Assembly: GCA_965215215.1 (NCBI GenBank)
Contig: OZ244043.1
Location: 2,232,001 to 2,296,000, forward strand
Direction: 5' to 3'
DNA: 64,000 nt
Origin: CALDTK01 sp965215215
Lineage (GTDB): Bacteria > Bacteroidota > Bacteroidia > Chitinophagales > Saprospiraceae
This document shows, one piece after another, positions 8,320 to 17,143 of the stretch (position 1 is the stretch's first letter; the number at the start of each line of letters is the position of its first letter). The notes below the pieces were generated by a model. The model saw only the letters and a list, made by a program, of their open reading frames with translations. It searched no databases and was not told the origin of the DNA. Made by a program: the position numbers and the translations under genes.

Positions 8320-8451
8320 GGCGACCTCACTTTTCCCTACACGCCAGGGATTGGTTCACGCGGAGACGCGGAGGTCACGCGGGGCGCGCGGGGGCAGTTC
8401 GTCGTACTTGGCTCCATTAGTTCTACATAAAGCGCTCGGTGCCGGGGGCAC

Positions 8452-8529
8452 GTTAGACGAGCTCCGCTCGTGTGCCCGGGAAACACTAGCTCTCCCGCCC
8501 CCGCGTGGCACGAACGGAGCTCGCCTAAC
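8452..8529. repeat. Long imperfect inverted repeat (about 23-25 bp arms)
   Basis: Left arm 8452-8476 (GTTAGACGAGCTCCGCTCGTG...) and right arm 8507-8529 (GGCACGAACGGAGCTCGCCTAAC) are complementary with a few mismatches, separated by 30 bases containing ACACTAGCTCTCCCGCC. It lies in the noncoding stretch between convergent msrA (ends 8319) and the methyltransferase-like gene (ends 8563), where it could act as a bidirectional terminator or be a small mobile palindromic element. The left arm also contains an inner hairpin ACGAGC-TCC-GCTCGT. Confidence 0.7.
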
Positions 8530-8562
8530 GCCACGCTACTGGAGGGCGCCCGGGTGTCGTCG

Positions 8563-9048
8563 TTACCCGCGCCCGAGCTTCGGGCCGAAGCGCGGTACGC
8601 TGGCCGCGTAGGTGGCGTACTCGGGGTAGACCTGGCGCAGGAGCTTCTCTTCGTAAGCCGATTTGAAGTAGAAGAGGACGAATAGCGCGACCGCCACCAA
8701 CAGCCGCCACCAGCTTCCGGTGGCCACGGCCAGCGCGCAGGCAAAGTAGCAGAGCGAGGCGTAGATGGGGTGGCGTGCCCAGGCGTAGATACCGGTGGTG
8801 ATGAGCCGGCTGTTGGCTTTCGGACTCGGCCAGGGCGTTAGGGACGTGCCGAGTTGGAGTACGGCGACTACGCCGTAGACGACGCAGCCCGCGGCGATCA
8901 CCCAGGCGAGGTAGCTCACGGCTCGCGTGAGGCCAGTGCCTTCGGCAGTGTACATTTTCCAGTCTGGGAGGTGGGCGAACGCGAGGGCCACGAAGAGGAG
9001 CAGCTGGGTACCGACGAAGAGAAGGTCGCGTTTTGGCGGAAGCCGCAT
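8563..9048 (-). CDS. Isoprenylcysteine methyltransferase-like/PEMT-NnrU-type membrane protein
   Basis: Starting at the ATG at 9048 gives 161 residues with four or five hydrophobic segments. The C-terminal half has the membrane methyltransferase pattern: TTGIYAWARHPIYASL, in which the R-H-P-x-Y motif binds the cofactor region in ICMT/PEMT proteins, then EEKLLRQVYPEYATYAASVPRF, with paired Glu and Y-x-x-Y. Predicted role is S-adenosylmethionine-dependent methylation of a lipid or lipophilic substrate in the inner membrane; the substrate is unknown. The coding start contains the word GTTTTGGCGGAAGC (9030-9043) read on the opposite strand. Confidence 0.75.
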   Translation of the reverse strand: MRLPPKRDLLFVGTQLLLFVALAFAHLPDWKMYTAEGTGLTRAVSYLAWVIAAGCVVYGVVAVLQLGTSLTPWPSPKANSRLITTGIYAWARHPIYASLCYFACALAVATGSWWRLLVAVALFVLFYFKSAYEEKLLRQVYPEYATYAASVPRFGPKLGRG

Positions 9049-9091
9049 TCGAATTGAATTTTTCTGAATTGGGTAACCGTAGCTTCCCCCC

Positions 9092-10075
9092 ATGCCCTCC
9101 GCCGCGATCCCCACCCACGACCAAATGTGGTCCGACATTCTCGAGATTCTCGCCTGCACCGAGGAGCCGATGCGCGCCGTCGACTTCGTGGAGCCGCTCG
9201 CCGAGAGATACGGCCTCGACGAGGCCCTCGTCTCCGAAATGTACGAAAGCGGCAACGGGCCGGTGTTCGCCGATCGGATACAGTGGGCACTGAGTTACCT
9301 GAACCTCTCGGGGTTTATGTCGAAGCCCAAACGTGGGCAGTTTCTACTGGAGGACGAAAACAGAAAGTGGGCGGACGCAGCCCTGACCGACCTACAAGCA
9401 GAAGTCACCGAGCGGTTGAGGCGGCGGGACATCGAGAAAGCGAGGGCGCAGTCCGAAAGTCCAAGCGAAGCAAAGGTGAGCAGTCCCGTTGTCGCCGTAG
9501 GGGGAAAGTCGGCTAATCCACAGGAGGAGCTCTACGCTTCCTTCAACCGCCTACGCGATCTCGTTTACGACGACATCCTGCGGACGCTGCGCGAAAAATC
9601 ACCCGAAGCCTTCGAACGAATCGTCGTCAAGTTGCTCCAGCGCATGGGCTACGGCGGCGAAGTCAAAAACAGCGGCTCGGTTACGCAGTACGGCCACGAC
9701 GGCGGCATCGACGGGATCATCAAAGAAGACGTCCTCGGCTTCGGTCGCATCTACATCCAGGCCAAACGCTACGCGGAGGGCAACACCGTCGGGCGACCGG
9801 AGATCCAGGGCTTCATCGGTGCCCTGGCCGGCGTGGGCGCGTCGAAGGGGGTGTTCATTACCACCTCTTCCTTCTCCCGCGGAGCCCAGGAGTACGCGAG
9901 CACCCTCAGCACCGGTACCTCGCTCATCCTCATCTACGGGCAGCAGCTGGCCGCCTATGTCTACGACTACGGCTTCGGTATGAAGTCCGAAGAGCCCCTC
10001 GAGATCAAGCGACTCGACACCGACTGGTGGGATGCCTACGGCGTAGCCTCACCCGAACAGCGCACGGACGGCTAA
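9092..10075 (+). CDS. Mrr-type restriction endonuclease (Mrr_N + Mrr_cat)
   Basis: A 327-residue protein. Residues 1-95 form a winged-helix DNA-binding Mrr N-terminal domain (EMYESGNGPVFADRIQWAL...LSGFM). After a Glu/Lys-rich linker comes the PD-(D/E)XK domain: FERIVVKLLQRMGYGG, then GHDGGIDGII (Asp) and IYIQAKRY (QxK), followed by EIQGFIGAL and GVFITTSSFS. All expected catalytic positions are present, so it should be active. Family members cut methylated foreign DNA (type IV). No modification genes are adjacent, consistent with a stand-alone methyl-dependent enzyme. Confidence 0.92.
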   Translation: MPSAAIPTHDQMWSDILEILACTEEPMRAVDFVEPLAERYGLDEALVSEMYESGNGPVFADRIQWALSYLNLSGFMSKPKRGQFLLEDENRKWADAALTDLQAEVTERLRRRDIEKARAQSESPSEAKVSSPVVAVGGKSANPQEELYASFNRLRDLVYDDILRTLREKSPEAFERIVVKLLQRMGYGGEVKNSGSVTQYGHDGGIDGIIKEDVLGFGRIYIQAKRYAEGNTVGRPEIQGFIGALAGVGASKGVFITTSSFSRGAQEYASTLSTGTSLILIYGQQLAAYVYDYGFGMKSEEPLEIKRLDTDWWDAYGVASPEQRTDG

Positions 10076-10103
10076 CCTTTGCCGACTCGATAGCTTTGGC
10101 GCC

Positions 10104-11138
10104 ATGCTCGCACCCGATTCTAGCCTCGCGCACTTTATCGCCGGCCTGCCCAAAGCCGAGCTCCACCTCCACCTCGAGGGCAGCTTCGAGCCGGAGCTCA
10201 TGTTCGCCATCGCCCGGCGCAACGGCGTGTCGCTGCCCTTCGCCTCCGTCGAGGCGGTGCGTGCCGCCTACCGCTTCAACAACCTCCAGGAGTTCCTCGA
10301 CATCTACTACGCCGGCGCGGCCGTGCTGCTCGAGGAGCAAGATTTCTACGACCTCACCTGGGCCTACCTCCGGCGGGTGGCCGCCGAGGGGGTCACCCAC
10401 GTCGAAGTCTTCTTCGACCCCCAAACCCACACCGAGCGCGGGGTCCCCTTCGCCACCGTCATCGAGGGGATTCTCCGCGCGCTGCGCGATGGGGAGTCGC
10501 AGCTGCGCGTCACCTCGCACCTCATCCTCTCCTTCCTGCGCCACCTCGACGAGGCCGCCGCCTTCGCCACCCTCGCCGAGGCGGAGCCCTGGCGGGATCA
10601 ACTCGTCGGCGTCGGACTCGATTCCTCAGAGCTCGGCAACCCGCCCAGCAAGTTTCAACGGGTTTTCGCGAAAGCGCGCGCCGAAGGATACCGCCTCACG
10701 GCGCACGCGGGGGAGGAAGGTCCGTCCGAATACATCCGCGAAGCGCTCGACCTCCTCCGCGTCGAGCGGATCGACCACGGCAACCGCTGTCTGGAGGATG
10801 ATGCGTTGGTGCAGCGTTTGGCTGACGAACGCATCCCGCTGACCCTCTGTCCGCTCTCCAACGTCGCCCTCCAGGTCGTCCCAGACCTCGACGGCTACCC
10901 CCTGGTGGAGATGATGGAGCGCGGCCTGCTCGCCACCATCCACTCCGACGACCCCGCCTACTTCGGGGGCTACCTCAACGCCAACTACCTCGCCGTGGCG
11001 GAGGCCATACAGCTTTCGCAAAAACAGCTTGTGGAGTTAGCCAAGAATAGCTTTCGGGCGAGTTGGTTGGGGGAGGCTGAAATGGCGGCGGCGCTCGAGC
11101 GGGTTGATGCTTATGCGGTCGTACAGAGCCAGCCCTAA
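10104..11138 (+). CDS. Adenine deaminase, adenosine-deaminase-like (Aah1/ADE type)
   Basis: A 344-residue amidohydrolase with the metal ligands HLH (in ELHLHLEGS), AHAGEE, and the HSDDP motif with catalytic Asp pair. Three details point to adenine rather than adenosine: FFDPQTHTERGV in place of the adenosine-deaminase R-P sequence, HSDDPAYFGGYLN at the last metal site, and overall length like Aah1. Predicted reaction: adenine to hypoxanthine plus ammonia in purine salvage. It starts 28 bases after the Mrr gene. Two copies of the iterated word lie inside it (10662, 11012). Adenosine deaminase remains the alternative. Confidence 0.87.
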   Translation: MLAPDSSLAHFIAGLPKAELHLHLEGSFEPELMFAIARRNGVSLPFASVEAVRAAYRFNNLQEFLDIYYAGAAVLLEEQDFYDLTWAYLRRVAAEGVTHVEVFFDPQTHTERGVPFATVIEGILRALRDGESQLRVTSHLILSFLRHLDEAAAFATLAEAEPWRDQLVGVGLDSSELGNPPSKFQRVFAKARAEGYRLTAHAGEEGPSEYIREALDLLRVERIDHGNRCLEDDALVQRLADERIPLTLCPLSNVALQVVPDLDGYPLVEMMERGLLATIHSDDPAYFGGYLNANYLAVAEAIQLSQKQLVELAKNSFRASWLGEAEMAAALERVDAYAVVQSQP

Positions 11139-11178
11139 AGCCGGCACGAATAAGTTCGGGGCGGCGTAATTTTACCAA

Positions 11179-11397
11179 ATGAGTATTACCCTCAATCTAC
11201 CAGAAGGCCTCGCTCTATCGGAGGGGGAGCTCAAATGGCAGCTCGCAGTACGTTTTTTCGAGCAGGGCATGATCACGCCCGGGGAGGGAGCCCAAATCGT
11301 GGGCGTTTCCAAGCACCAATTTATTACGGGTTTGGGGCGATTTAATGTAAGTGTGTTCCAGGTCGACGAGGATCGACTCGCGTCGTCGAAAGCCTAA
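11179..11397 (+). CDS. UPF0175 family small protein (antitoxin-like)
   Basis: A 72-residue protein matching UPF0175: an N-terminal strand (SITLNLPEG), then LKWQLAVRFFEQGMITPGEGAQIVGVSKHQFITGLGRF, a helix-turn-helix-like segment. Family members are usually antitoxins paired with a downstream PIN-domain (DUF3368) toxin. Here no PIN gene follows; the next frame is a broken Crp/Fnr-like remnant, so this is an orphan or the toxin has been lost. Starts 40 bases after the deaminase gene. Confidence 0.75.
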   Translation: MSITLNLPEGLALSEGELKWQLAVRFFEQGMITPGEGAQIVGVSKHQFITGLGRFNVSVFQVDEDRLASSKA

Positions 11398-11444
11398 CCA
11401 AAGCGGAGTAAGCGCTCAACCACCGAGGATACCTTGGCGCCCGT

Positions 11445-11759
11445 ATGCACGCCGATCTCAGCGCCAACCTCACTCGTCGTACCGACTTCGGGGAAGGCGC
11501 CTTGGCGAAAGTGATCGCCCGCTTCACGCCCAAATCCTACGCGAAGAACGAACACCACTTCTACGAGGGCTCTCGGCCGGACTACTTCTACTACATCCGC
11601 ACGGGCGTCTGTCGCACCTGCACCCTGAAGTCTCGCCCCGGAGAGGCGCTCACGTGGATTGACGGGGGGCGATTGTGCGATGGGAAGACGGTGCTGTTGG
11701 TCTATCACTTTTTGTTTCGGGTACTGCCGGGGTTGACGCCCGCGCTCCCGTCCGGATGA
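11445..11759 (+). pseudogene. Truncated Crp/Fnr-type cyclic-nucleotide-binding regulator remnant
   Basis: The 104-residue frame begins like the cNMP-binding domain of Bacteroidota Crp/Fnr regulators: F-x-x-K-x-Y-x-K-N-x-H-H-F-Y-E-G, then YFYYIRTGVCRTCTL and EALTWID. After about residue 72 the sequence no longer resembles the family and no helix-turn-helix domain follows. It converges on the histidine kinase gene, whose stop is 3 bases away. Most likely a decayed, C-terminally deleted gene; a short cNMP-domain protein is a less likely alternative. Confidence 0.5.
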
Positions 11760-11761
11760 TG

Positions 11762-13924
11762 CTATGCCCACTCTATCTCACCGGGTGCCGCCCGATGTAC
11801 GGACCGGCGACCGTCCGCCGGCAAGGTCAACGTAAACGTACTGCCCTCGCCGGGTACCGACGCGAGCGTGAGGTTTCCCCCCAGTCGCTCGGCTACCTTG
11901 CGCGCGGTGGCTAGGCCGACGCCCGACCCTTCGTACGTATCGGAGGTGTGCAGGCGCTTGAAGAGCTCGAAGACGGTGTCGTGGTACTCGGGCGCGATCC
12001 CGATGCCGTTGTCGGCGAAGGTTACGGTGACCCGCTCGGCCCCCGCCGCGATGGCGACGCGCACGCTTGGAAAGGGCGAGCGGTTGTACTTTAGGCCGTT
12101 GGTGATGAGGTTGGTGAAAACTTGCCCCAGATGTGCCGCCGGGCCGTACACCGTGGCGTCGCCCACCACCTCCAGCGTGGCGTTTCGCGCGGCGAGCTCG
12201 CCGTCGAGCTGCTGCCTGAGCAGCGCGACGAAACCAGCCAGCTGGATCTCTTCGGCGCCCTCGGCGAGGTCGGCATTGATGCGCGAGAAGCGCAGCACCC
12301 CACCCACGAGCTCGTTCATCTGCCGGGCGGCCGTCAGGGCGATCCCGATGTACTCACCGACCGCGGGGCGCGCACCGTCGGGCAGGCGGCGGTCGATGAG
12401 GTTCAGGAAGCTGGTTACGTTGCGGATGGGGGTTTTGAGGTCGTGGCTCGCGATGTAGGCGAAGCGCTCGAGCTCGGTGTTGGAGCGCTGCAGGTCCTCG
12501 GCGTGGCGCCAGAGCTCGGCGCGCTGCGCCTCGATCTCGGCGGTGCGCTCGGCGACCATCCCCTCCAGCACGTCGTGTTGGCGCTGTTTCTTCCGGAGAC
12601 GCCGCACCAGTTGGTAGAGCGATCCCCCCAGCAAGATCAGCAGCGACACGCAGCACACAAGTACGGCGCGGCGAGTAGTGTCGGAGGCGGCGAGCGCGCG
12701 CGCCTCGGCCTGTGCGACGCCGAGCTCGTGGCGCGCGCGACTGGCTTCCTCGTTGGCTTTGACGTTGAGGATGTCGATCGCCTGCGTGGCGCGCAGGAGG
12801 CTGTCGGCGAGGTAGTGTGCCTCGGTCTGCGTGCGTAGCGCCAGCTCGAAGCGCCCTTCGGCGTCGTAGATGCGGACCAGCTCGGCGAGCACCTTCTGGC
12901 GCAGGTCGGGCTGGGTGCTCGGCGGGAGGTGATCGAGCGCCGGCAGCAACACCGCCGCGGCGTCCGTAGTGCGTCGGCGGCGTAGGTACAAGCGGGCGAA
13001 GTCTAGGCGCGCTTCGGCGATGCGGACGGGGTCTTGCCGCTTCACCGTGATGGTCAGCGCGCGCTGCGCGGCGGAGATGGCGGGTTCGTCCGCTCCGGCC
13101 TCCAGTAGCGCCCGGGCGTAAGCCATGTGTACGCGGTACGCTTCGCGCATGAGGCTGTCGCCGTGCGGGATGGCCCCGAGCGTGTCTGTCGCCGCCCCGG
13201 CCGCACGCAGCGCTTCGTCCACCTCGCCGAGGTCGAGCGAGGCCTGGCTGTACTGCACGAGGGCGTCGACGTAGTCGAAGGGGGAGTAGGAGTTGCGTCG
13301 GTACACGGCGGCCGCGGCGGCGAATTCGTCCCGCGCGGCCACGAGCTCGCCCTTTTCACGGTAGGCGAAGCCCCGGAGGTTACGCGCCGAGCCGACCATG
13401 TGTAGGGCGTCGGCGGGCAGGTCGTAGTGCAGCAACGAATCGAAGTAAATGAGCGCCGCTTCGTGGTCGGCGAGCGTGTGGTGCAGGGTGCCGAGGGCGA
13501 GCGTGAAGAGCGCGCGGCTCGTGACGATCGTATCGCGCAGCCGGAAGACGTCGGTTTGGGCGAGGGCTCGTTTCAGGAGGCGGGTCCGCTGGGGCAGCCG
13601 GGCCGAGAGATCCATGGTACGGTAGAGGGTCACCGCCGCGGCGACCCCGTTGTAGGCGGGGAGGCCCCGGTCCAGGATGCGCGCGGCCTCGGCGTAGGCG
13701 GCCTCCTCGGCACCGGGGGCACGCACGCCGTTGAGGAAGCGCTCCTCGATGCCGGCGAAGGCCTCGGTCACCGCGTTCATCTCGCGTGTGCGCGCGTCGT
13801 GAAACTCCTGCTCCGTTACGCCCGTAGACGCCTGCGCGTACCCCGCTACCGGGCGCGACACCACGCCGGCCAGTAGGAGCGCGAAGCCGATCGACGCAGA
13901 GGTTGAGACGAATGGAGGGGACAC
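11762..13924 (-). CDS. TPR-containing membrane sensor histidine kinase
   Basis: The frame is open to 14176 but that extension overlaps the M16 gene; a GTG at 13924 followed by a hydrophobic signal (ASIGFALLLAGVVSRPVAGYAQ) is the best start, giving 720 residues. The periplasmic part is helical with TPR-like repeats (for example LARLYLRRRRTTDAAAVLLPAL). A single membrane helix (VLVCCVSLLILLGGSLYQLV) is followed by a coiled coil, a HisKA domain with the phospho-acceptor His in FAYIASHDLKTPIRN (about residue 490), and an HATPase domain with the N box, DNGIGI and GVGLATA. No response regulator is adjacent on this strand. Confidence 0.88.
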   Translation of the reverse strand: MSPPFVSTSASIGFALLLAGVVSRPVAGYAQASTGVTEQEFHDARTREMNAVTEAFAGIEERFLNGVRAPGAEEAAYAEAARILDRGLPAYNGVAAAVTLYRTMDLSARLPQRTRLLKRALAQTDVFRLRDTIVTSRALFTLALGTLHHTLADHEAALIYFDSLLHYDLPADALHMVGSARNLRGFAYREKGELVAARDEFAAAAAVYRRNSYSPFDYVDALVQYSQASLDLGEVDEALRAAGAATDTLGAIPHGDSLMREAYRVHMAYARALLEAGADEPAISAAQRALTITVKRQDPVRIAEARLDFARLYLRRRRTTDAAAVLLPALDHLPPSTQPDLRQKVLAELVRIYDAEGRFELALRTQTEAHYLADSLLRATQAIDILNVKANEEASRARHELGVAQAEARALAASDTTRRAVLVCCVSLLILLGGSLYQLVRRLRKKQRQHDVLEGMVAERTAEIEAQRAELWRHAEDLQRSNTELERFAYIASHDLKTPIRNVTSFLNLIDRRLPDGARPAVGEYIGIALTAARQMNELVGGVLRFSRINADLAEGAEEIQLAGFVALLRQQLDGELAARNATLEVVGDATVYGPAAHLGQVFTNLITNGLKYNRSPFPSVRVAIAAGAERVTVTFADNGIGIAPEYHDTVFELFKRLHTSDTYEGSGVGLATARKVAERLGGNLTLASVPGEGSTFTLTLPADGRRSVHRAAPGEIEWA

Positions 13925-14070
13925 GCCGTCGAGAGGCCAATTTGCGTGCCAAGCGTGGGGTCGGTTCGGCGTGTCCGCACGGGACAACGGCGGCAAAGTG
14001 AGATCAGGTAGGATTGCGTCGGCGCGCTGCGCTAAGGCGCGGCGAACCGGGGGGTGGGGCCGGGCGCGCC

Positions 14071-16914
14071 TTACGGACGTACCGCCGGGCCCTCCGGATT
14101 GAGCAGTACCGGCTCCCCGTAGCCGAGCTCCCGCATCCGCTCGAGCTGCGTAGCCGCATCCCCGACCACCAGCCACACCATCTTATCGGGCTCGATCAGT
14201 TCGCCCGCGAGCGCGCGGACGCCGTCGAGGGTCAGGTCCTGAACGGTTGCCTCACGGACTTCCACGTAGTCGTCGGGGTAGCCGTACTCGGTGATCTCCC
14301 CGAGCATGGCGAGCTTGGCGCCGGCGGTCTCGAAGGCGCGCGCGTTGCCCTTGATGAGCGAGCTCCGCGTGGTGGCGAGGTCTGCGGCGGAGAAGGTGCT
14401 CGGGTAATCGGCGAGGATGGCTTTGATCGCCCGGGCGGCCTCGAGGGTGACGTCGCTGCGCACGCCGGTGGAAACGGCGAACGGACCGACCGCCCGCGAG
14501 CCGGCGAAGCCCGAGCCGATACCGTAGGTGTACCCCTTGGCCTCGCGCAGCTCCTGCGTCAAGCGGCTGGCGAATCCGCCGCCGCCGAGAATGTAGTTGC
14601 TTACCTCCGCCGGGTAGTACCGCGCGTCGGTGGCGGCGAGGGCGGGGTAGCCGACGCGGATCACCGACTGCTTGGCGTCGGGCACGTCGAAGAAGTAGAC
14701 CGAGGCGGAGTCGGGGGCACTCGGGGCGGGTAGCTCAGGGAGCGGTACCGCGGGACCTTCCCACTCGCTGCCCAACCGAACGAGCGCCGCGCGGATCCCG
14801 CTGGTGTCGACCGCGCCCACGACGTGGAGGGTCGCTGCGCGCGGCGAAACGTTGGACCGGTAGAAGTCGCGCAGGGCGTCCATCGTCATCGCCGCCACCG
14901 ACGCCCCGGTGCCGCGGGCCTCGCGGGCGCGCGGGTCGTCCTCGCCGTAAAGGAGTTCGCCGAAGGCCTGCGCGGCGATGGCGTTCGGTTCGGCGCGTCG
15001 GGCGACGAGCTCCCCGTCGACCTGCTTGCGCACGAGCTCGAGCTCGGCCGGATCCCAACGCGGCTCGAGGATCATCTCGGCCACGATCGCGAGGGTGGAG
15101 TCGAAGTTGCGGGCCAGGGTGTTGCCGCGTACGTGAAGTGCGTCCCGGCCGGAGCTTACCCGTACACTCGCCCCGAGGCTCTCGAGTGCGGCCTCGAGCT
15201 CGGCCGGGGTGCGGCGGGCCGTTCCGCGGTTCAGGAGCTCGGCCAGGAAATTGGCGGCACCGAGGGCGGAGGTGTCCTCGAGCAGCTGCCCGCCGTCGAT
15301 ACGGAGGTCGAAGTCGACGAGCGGGACCTCCTCGCCGGTGATGCTGACGACCTCCAAGCCATTCTCGAAGCTCAGACGGTCAATGGTCGGTACGCTGGTC
15401 TCCAAGGGCTCGGCGTCGTAATCCGGCTCGGCGGTGCGGTCGAACGAGGAGGGGGTGCGCTCGTAGCTCGCCTCGGCCGACGGGTCGACCTCCGCGCCGG
15501 CTACAACGCGCTCGATCTCGACGGCGGCGGGGGTCGATCCCTCGGTGGCGAGGGCGAGCCCGTCTTCGGGTACGAAGCTCGTGGCAACGTGAGGTCGCTC
15601 GGCCAGGTACGTGTTGTACGCCCGCAGCACATCCTCCGGGGTTACCGCGAGGATGCGGCCGATCTCCTCGCTCGCGTAGCCCGGATCGTCGGCGAAGGTG
15701 TTGTACTGCGCCAACTGGAAGGCCTTGCCGAGCACGCTCGAGAGGCCGTTGTAAAACGACGTCTCCTGTCCGGCTTTAATCCGCGCCAGATCGGCGGCGG
15801 GGATGCCGTTTTGCCGGAAGGCGGCGAGTGTGGAGTCGACGACCGCGGACACCGCGTCGAGGTCGACACCCTCGAAGCCCTGGACCTCAAGCATCGTCTG
15901 GCCGGCGAGCTCCGAAGTGTAATTGTACATCGATACTTCCGCGGCCAGGCCGGCGTCGACGACGAGGGCCTGGTAGAGTGGCGCGTTGCGCCCGTCGCTG
16001 AGGTAGTCGGCGAGCACGTCGAGGGCGTAGGCGTCGGGGTGGTACTGCTCCACGGTGGGCCAGGCGCGGGTGAGCTGGGGTAGGGTAGCGAAGTTGTCCT
16101 CGTAGGCGAAGCGCACGGTGGAGTCGAGTCGCCCCGACTGCTTCGGGGCGTCGGCGATGGATTCGCCGGCGGGGATTTCGGCGAAGTAGTGCTCCACGAG
16201 TTTGCGGGCTTCGGCCGGATCGAAGTCACCGGCCACGACGAGGGTCACGTTGTTGGGCACGTAGTACTTGCGGTAAAACTCCTTGACGTCTTCCAAGGTA
16301 GCGGCCTGGAGGTCTTCGAGCGAGCCGATCACCTGCCAGGAGTAGGGGTGGCCGGCGGGGTAGAGCGCGCGGTCGATTACGGACTGCGTGTGGCCGTAGG
16401 GCCGGTTGTCGACGCCCTGCCGCTTCTCGTTCTTGACCACCTCCTTCTCCTTGGCGAGCACCGGTTCGGTGACCGTGTTGATGAAGTACCCGAGCTTGTC
16501 GGCCTCGGCCCAGAGCATCTTCTCGAGGGCGTTGCGCGGCACGGTCTGGAAGTAATTCGTCTGGTCGCGCGTGGTAAACCCGTTCGCGCCCTCGCCGCCG
16601 ATGCGGGCGCTCATGGCGTCGAGTCCGCCCTTGCCGAGGTTTTCGGATTCGAGGAACAGCAGGTGCTCGAAGAGGTGGGCGAAGCCGGTGCGACCGGGTT
16701 TCTCGCGCGCCGAGCCGACGTGGGCGGCGAGGGCGACGGCCACCACGGGGTCGGAGCGGTCCACGTGCAGCACCACGTCGAGTCCGTTGCCGAGGGTAAA
16801 TTTCTCGAAAGCGACGTCGAAGTCGCCCGCGCGATCCGCCGCTTGCGCGAAAACGTGGAGCGGCAGTGCGGCGAGAGCCAGGAGGGTGCAAAGGGTGGCG
16901 AAGTGCTGGGACAC
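14071..16914 (-). CDS. Two-domain M16 zinc peptidase (pitrilysin/insulinase-like)
   Basis: A 947-residue exported protease: signal peptide MSQHFATLCTLLALAALPLHVFAQ, then an active M16 domain with the inverted zinc motif HLFEH (residues 80-84) and distal Glu in the EKEVVKNEK region, a second inactive M16 half with GGQLLEDTSALGAANFLAELLNRGT, and C-terminal M16C folds (NYILGGGGFASRLTQELREAKGYTYGIGS). Such fused proteins form a clamshell that degrades peptides in the periplasm. It is divergent from the CheB-CheR kinase gene, with a 229-base promoter region between them. Confidence 0.93.
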   Translation of the reverse strand: MSQHFATLCTLLALAALPLHVFAQAADRAGDFDVAFEKFTLGNGLDVVLHVDRSDPVVAVALAAHVGSAREKPGRTGFAHLFEHLLFLESENLGKGGLDAMSARIGGEGANGFTTRDQTNYFQTVPRNALEKMLWAEADKLGYFINTVTEPVLAKEKEVVKNEKRQGVDNRPYGHTQSVIDRALYPAGHPYSWQVIGSLEDLQAATLEDVKEFYRKYYVPNNVTLVVAGDFDPAEARKLVEHYFAEIPAGESIADAPKQSGRLDSTVRFAYEDNFATLPQLTRAWPTVEQYHPDAYALDVLADYLSDGRNAPLYQALVVDAGLAAEVSMYNYTSELAGQTMLEVQGFEGVDLDAVSAVVDSTLAAFRQNGIPAADLARIKAGQETSFYNGLSSVLGKAFQLAQYNTFADDPGYASEEIGRILAVTPEDVLRAYNTYLAERPHVATSFVPEDGLALATEGSTPAAVEIERVVAGAEVDPSAEASYERTPSSFDRTAEPDYDAEPLETSVPTIDRLSFENGLEVVSITGEEVPLVDFDLRIDGGQLLEDTSALGAANFLAELLNRGTARRTPAELEAALESLGASVRVSSGRDALHVRGNTLARNFDSTLAIVAEMILEPRWDPAELELVRKQVDGELVARRAEPNAIAAQAFGELLYGEDDPRAREARGTGASVAAMTMDALRDFYRSNVSPRAATLHVVGAVDTSGIRAALVRLGSEWEGPAVPLPELPAPSAPDSASVYFFDVPDAKQSVIRVGYPALAATDARYYPAEVSNYILGGGGFASRLTQELREAKGYTYGIGSGFAGSRAVGPFAVSTGVRSDVTLEAARAIKAILADYPSTFSAADLATTRSSLIKGNARAFETAGAKLAMLGEITEYGYPDDYVEVREATVQDLTLDGVRALAGELIEPDKMVWLVVGDAATQLERMRELGYGEPVLLNPEGPAVRP

Positions 16915-17143
16915 GTGAGGTCGGTTTTAGCGCAAGCTAAGCTGGCGCCTGCCGGCAAAACTCGGCAAGGTCCGGCAGTCGAGATCGCGGCGGCGAGAGA
17001 TGACGGGCGCCTAGTGTAACTTCCGTCTCAAACACCCAACTTGCGGCGACTTGGAGAGGCCGGCATTAGTGCGGAAAACTTTACGGTAGTGCGGAAGTTG
17101 GCATTCGGTACCGTACCTATTACCAATTTCCCAAATGTAGCCG
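16915..17143. promoter_or_regulatory. Divergent promoter region between M16 protease and CheB-CheR kinase genes
   Basis: Noncoding, with both neighbouring genes reading outward, so it must contain both promoters. It holds one perfect copy of the iterated word GTTTTAGCGCAAGC at 16923-16936 and a second copy 70 bases away inside the protease gene. I see no clear TAnnTTTG box, the usual -7 element of Bacteroidota. Confidence 0.5.

Noticed and set aside
8341..8400. ACGCGG-type repeats after msrA as a functional repeat
   Set aside because: Short, irregular and GC-driven; no conserved unit.
8452..8529. Integron attC site
   Set aside because: attC ends are RYYYAAC on the left and GTTRRRY on the right; here they are the other way round (GTTAGAC left, GCCTAAC right), and no integrase or cassette array is near.
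13925..14176. N-terminal extension of the TPR histidine kinase to 14176
   Set aside because: It overlaps the M16 gene and encodes low-complexity Arg/Ala sequence; the GTG at 13924 precedes a signal peptide.
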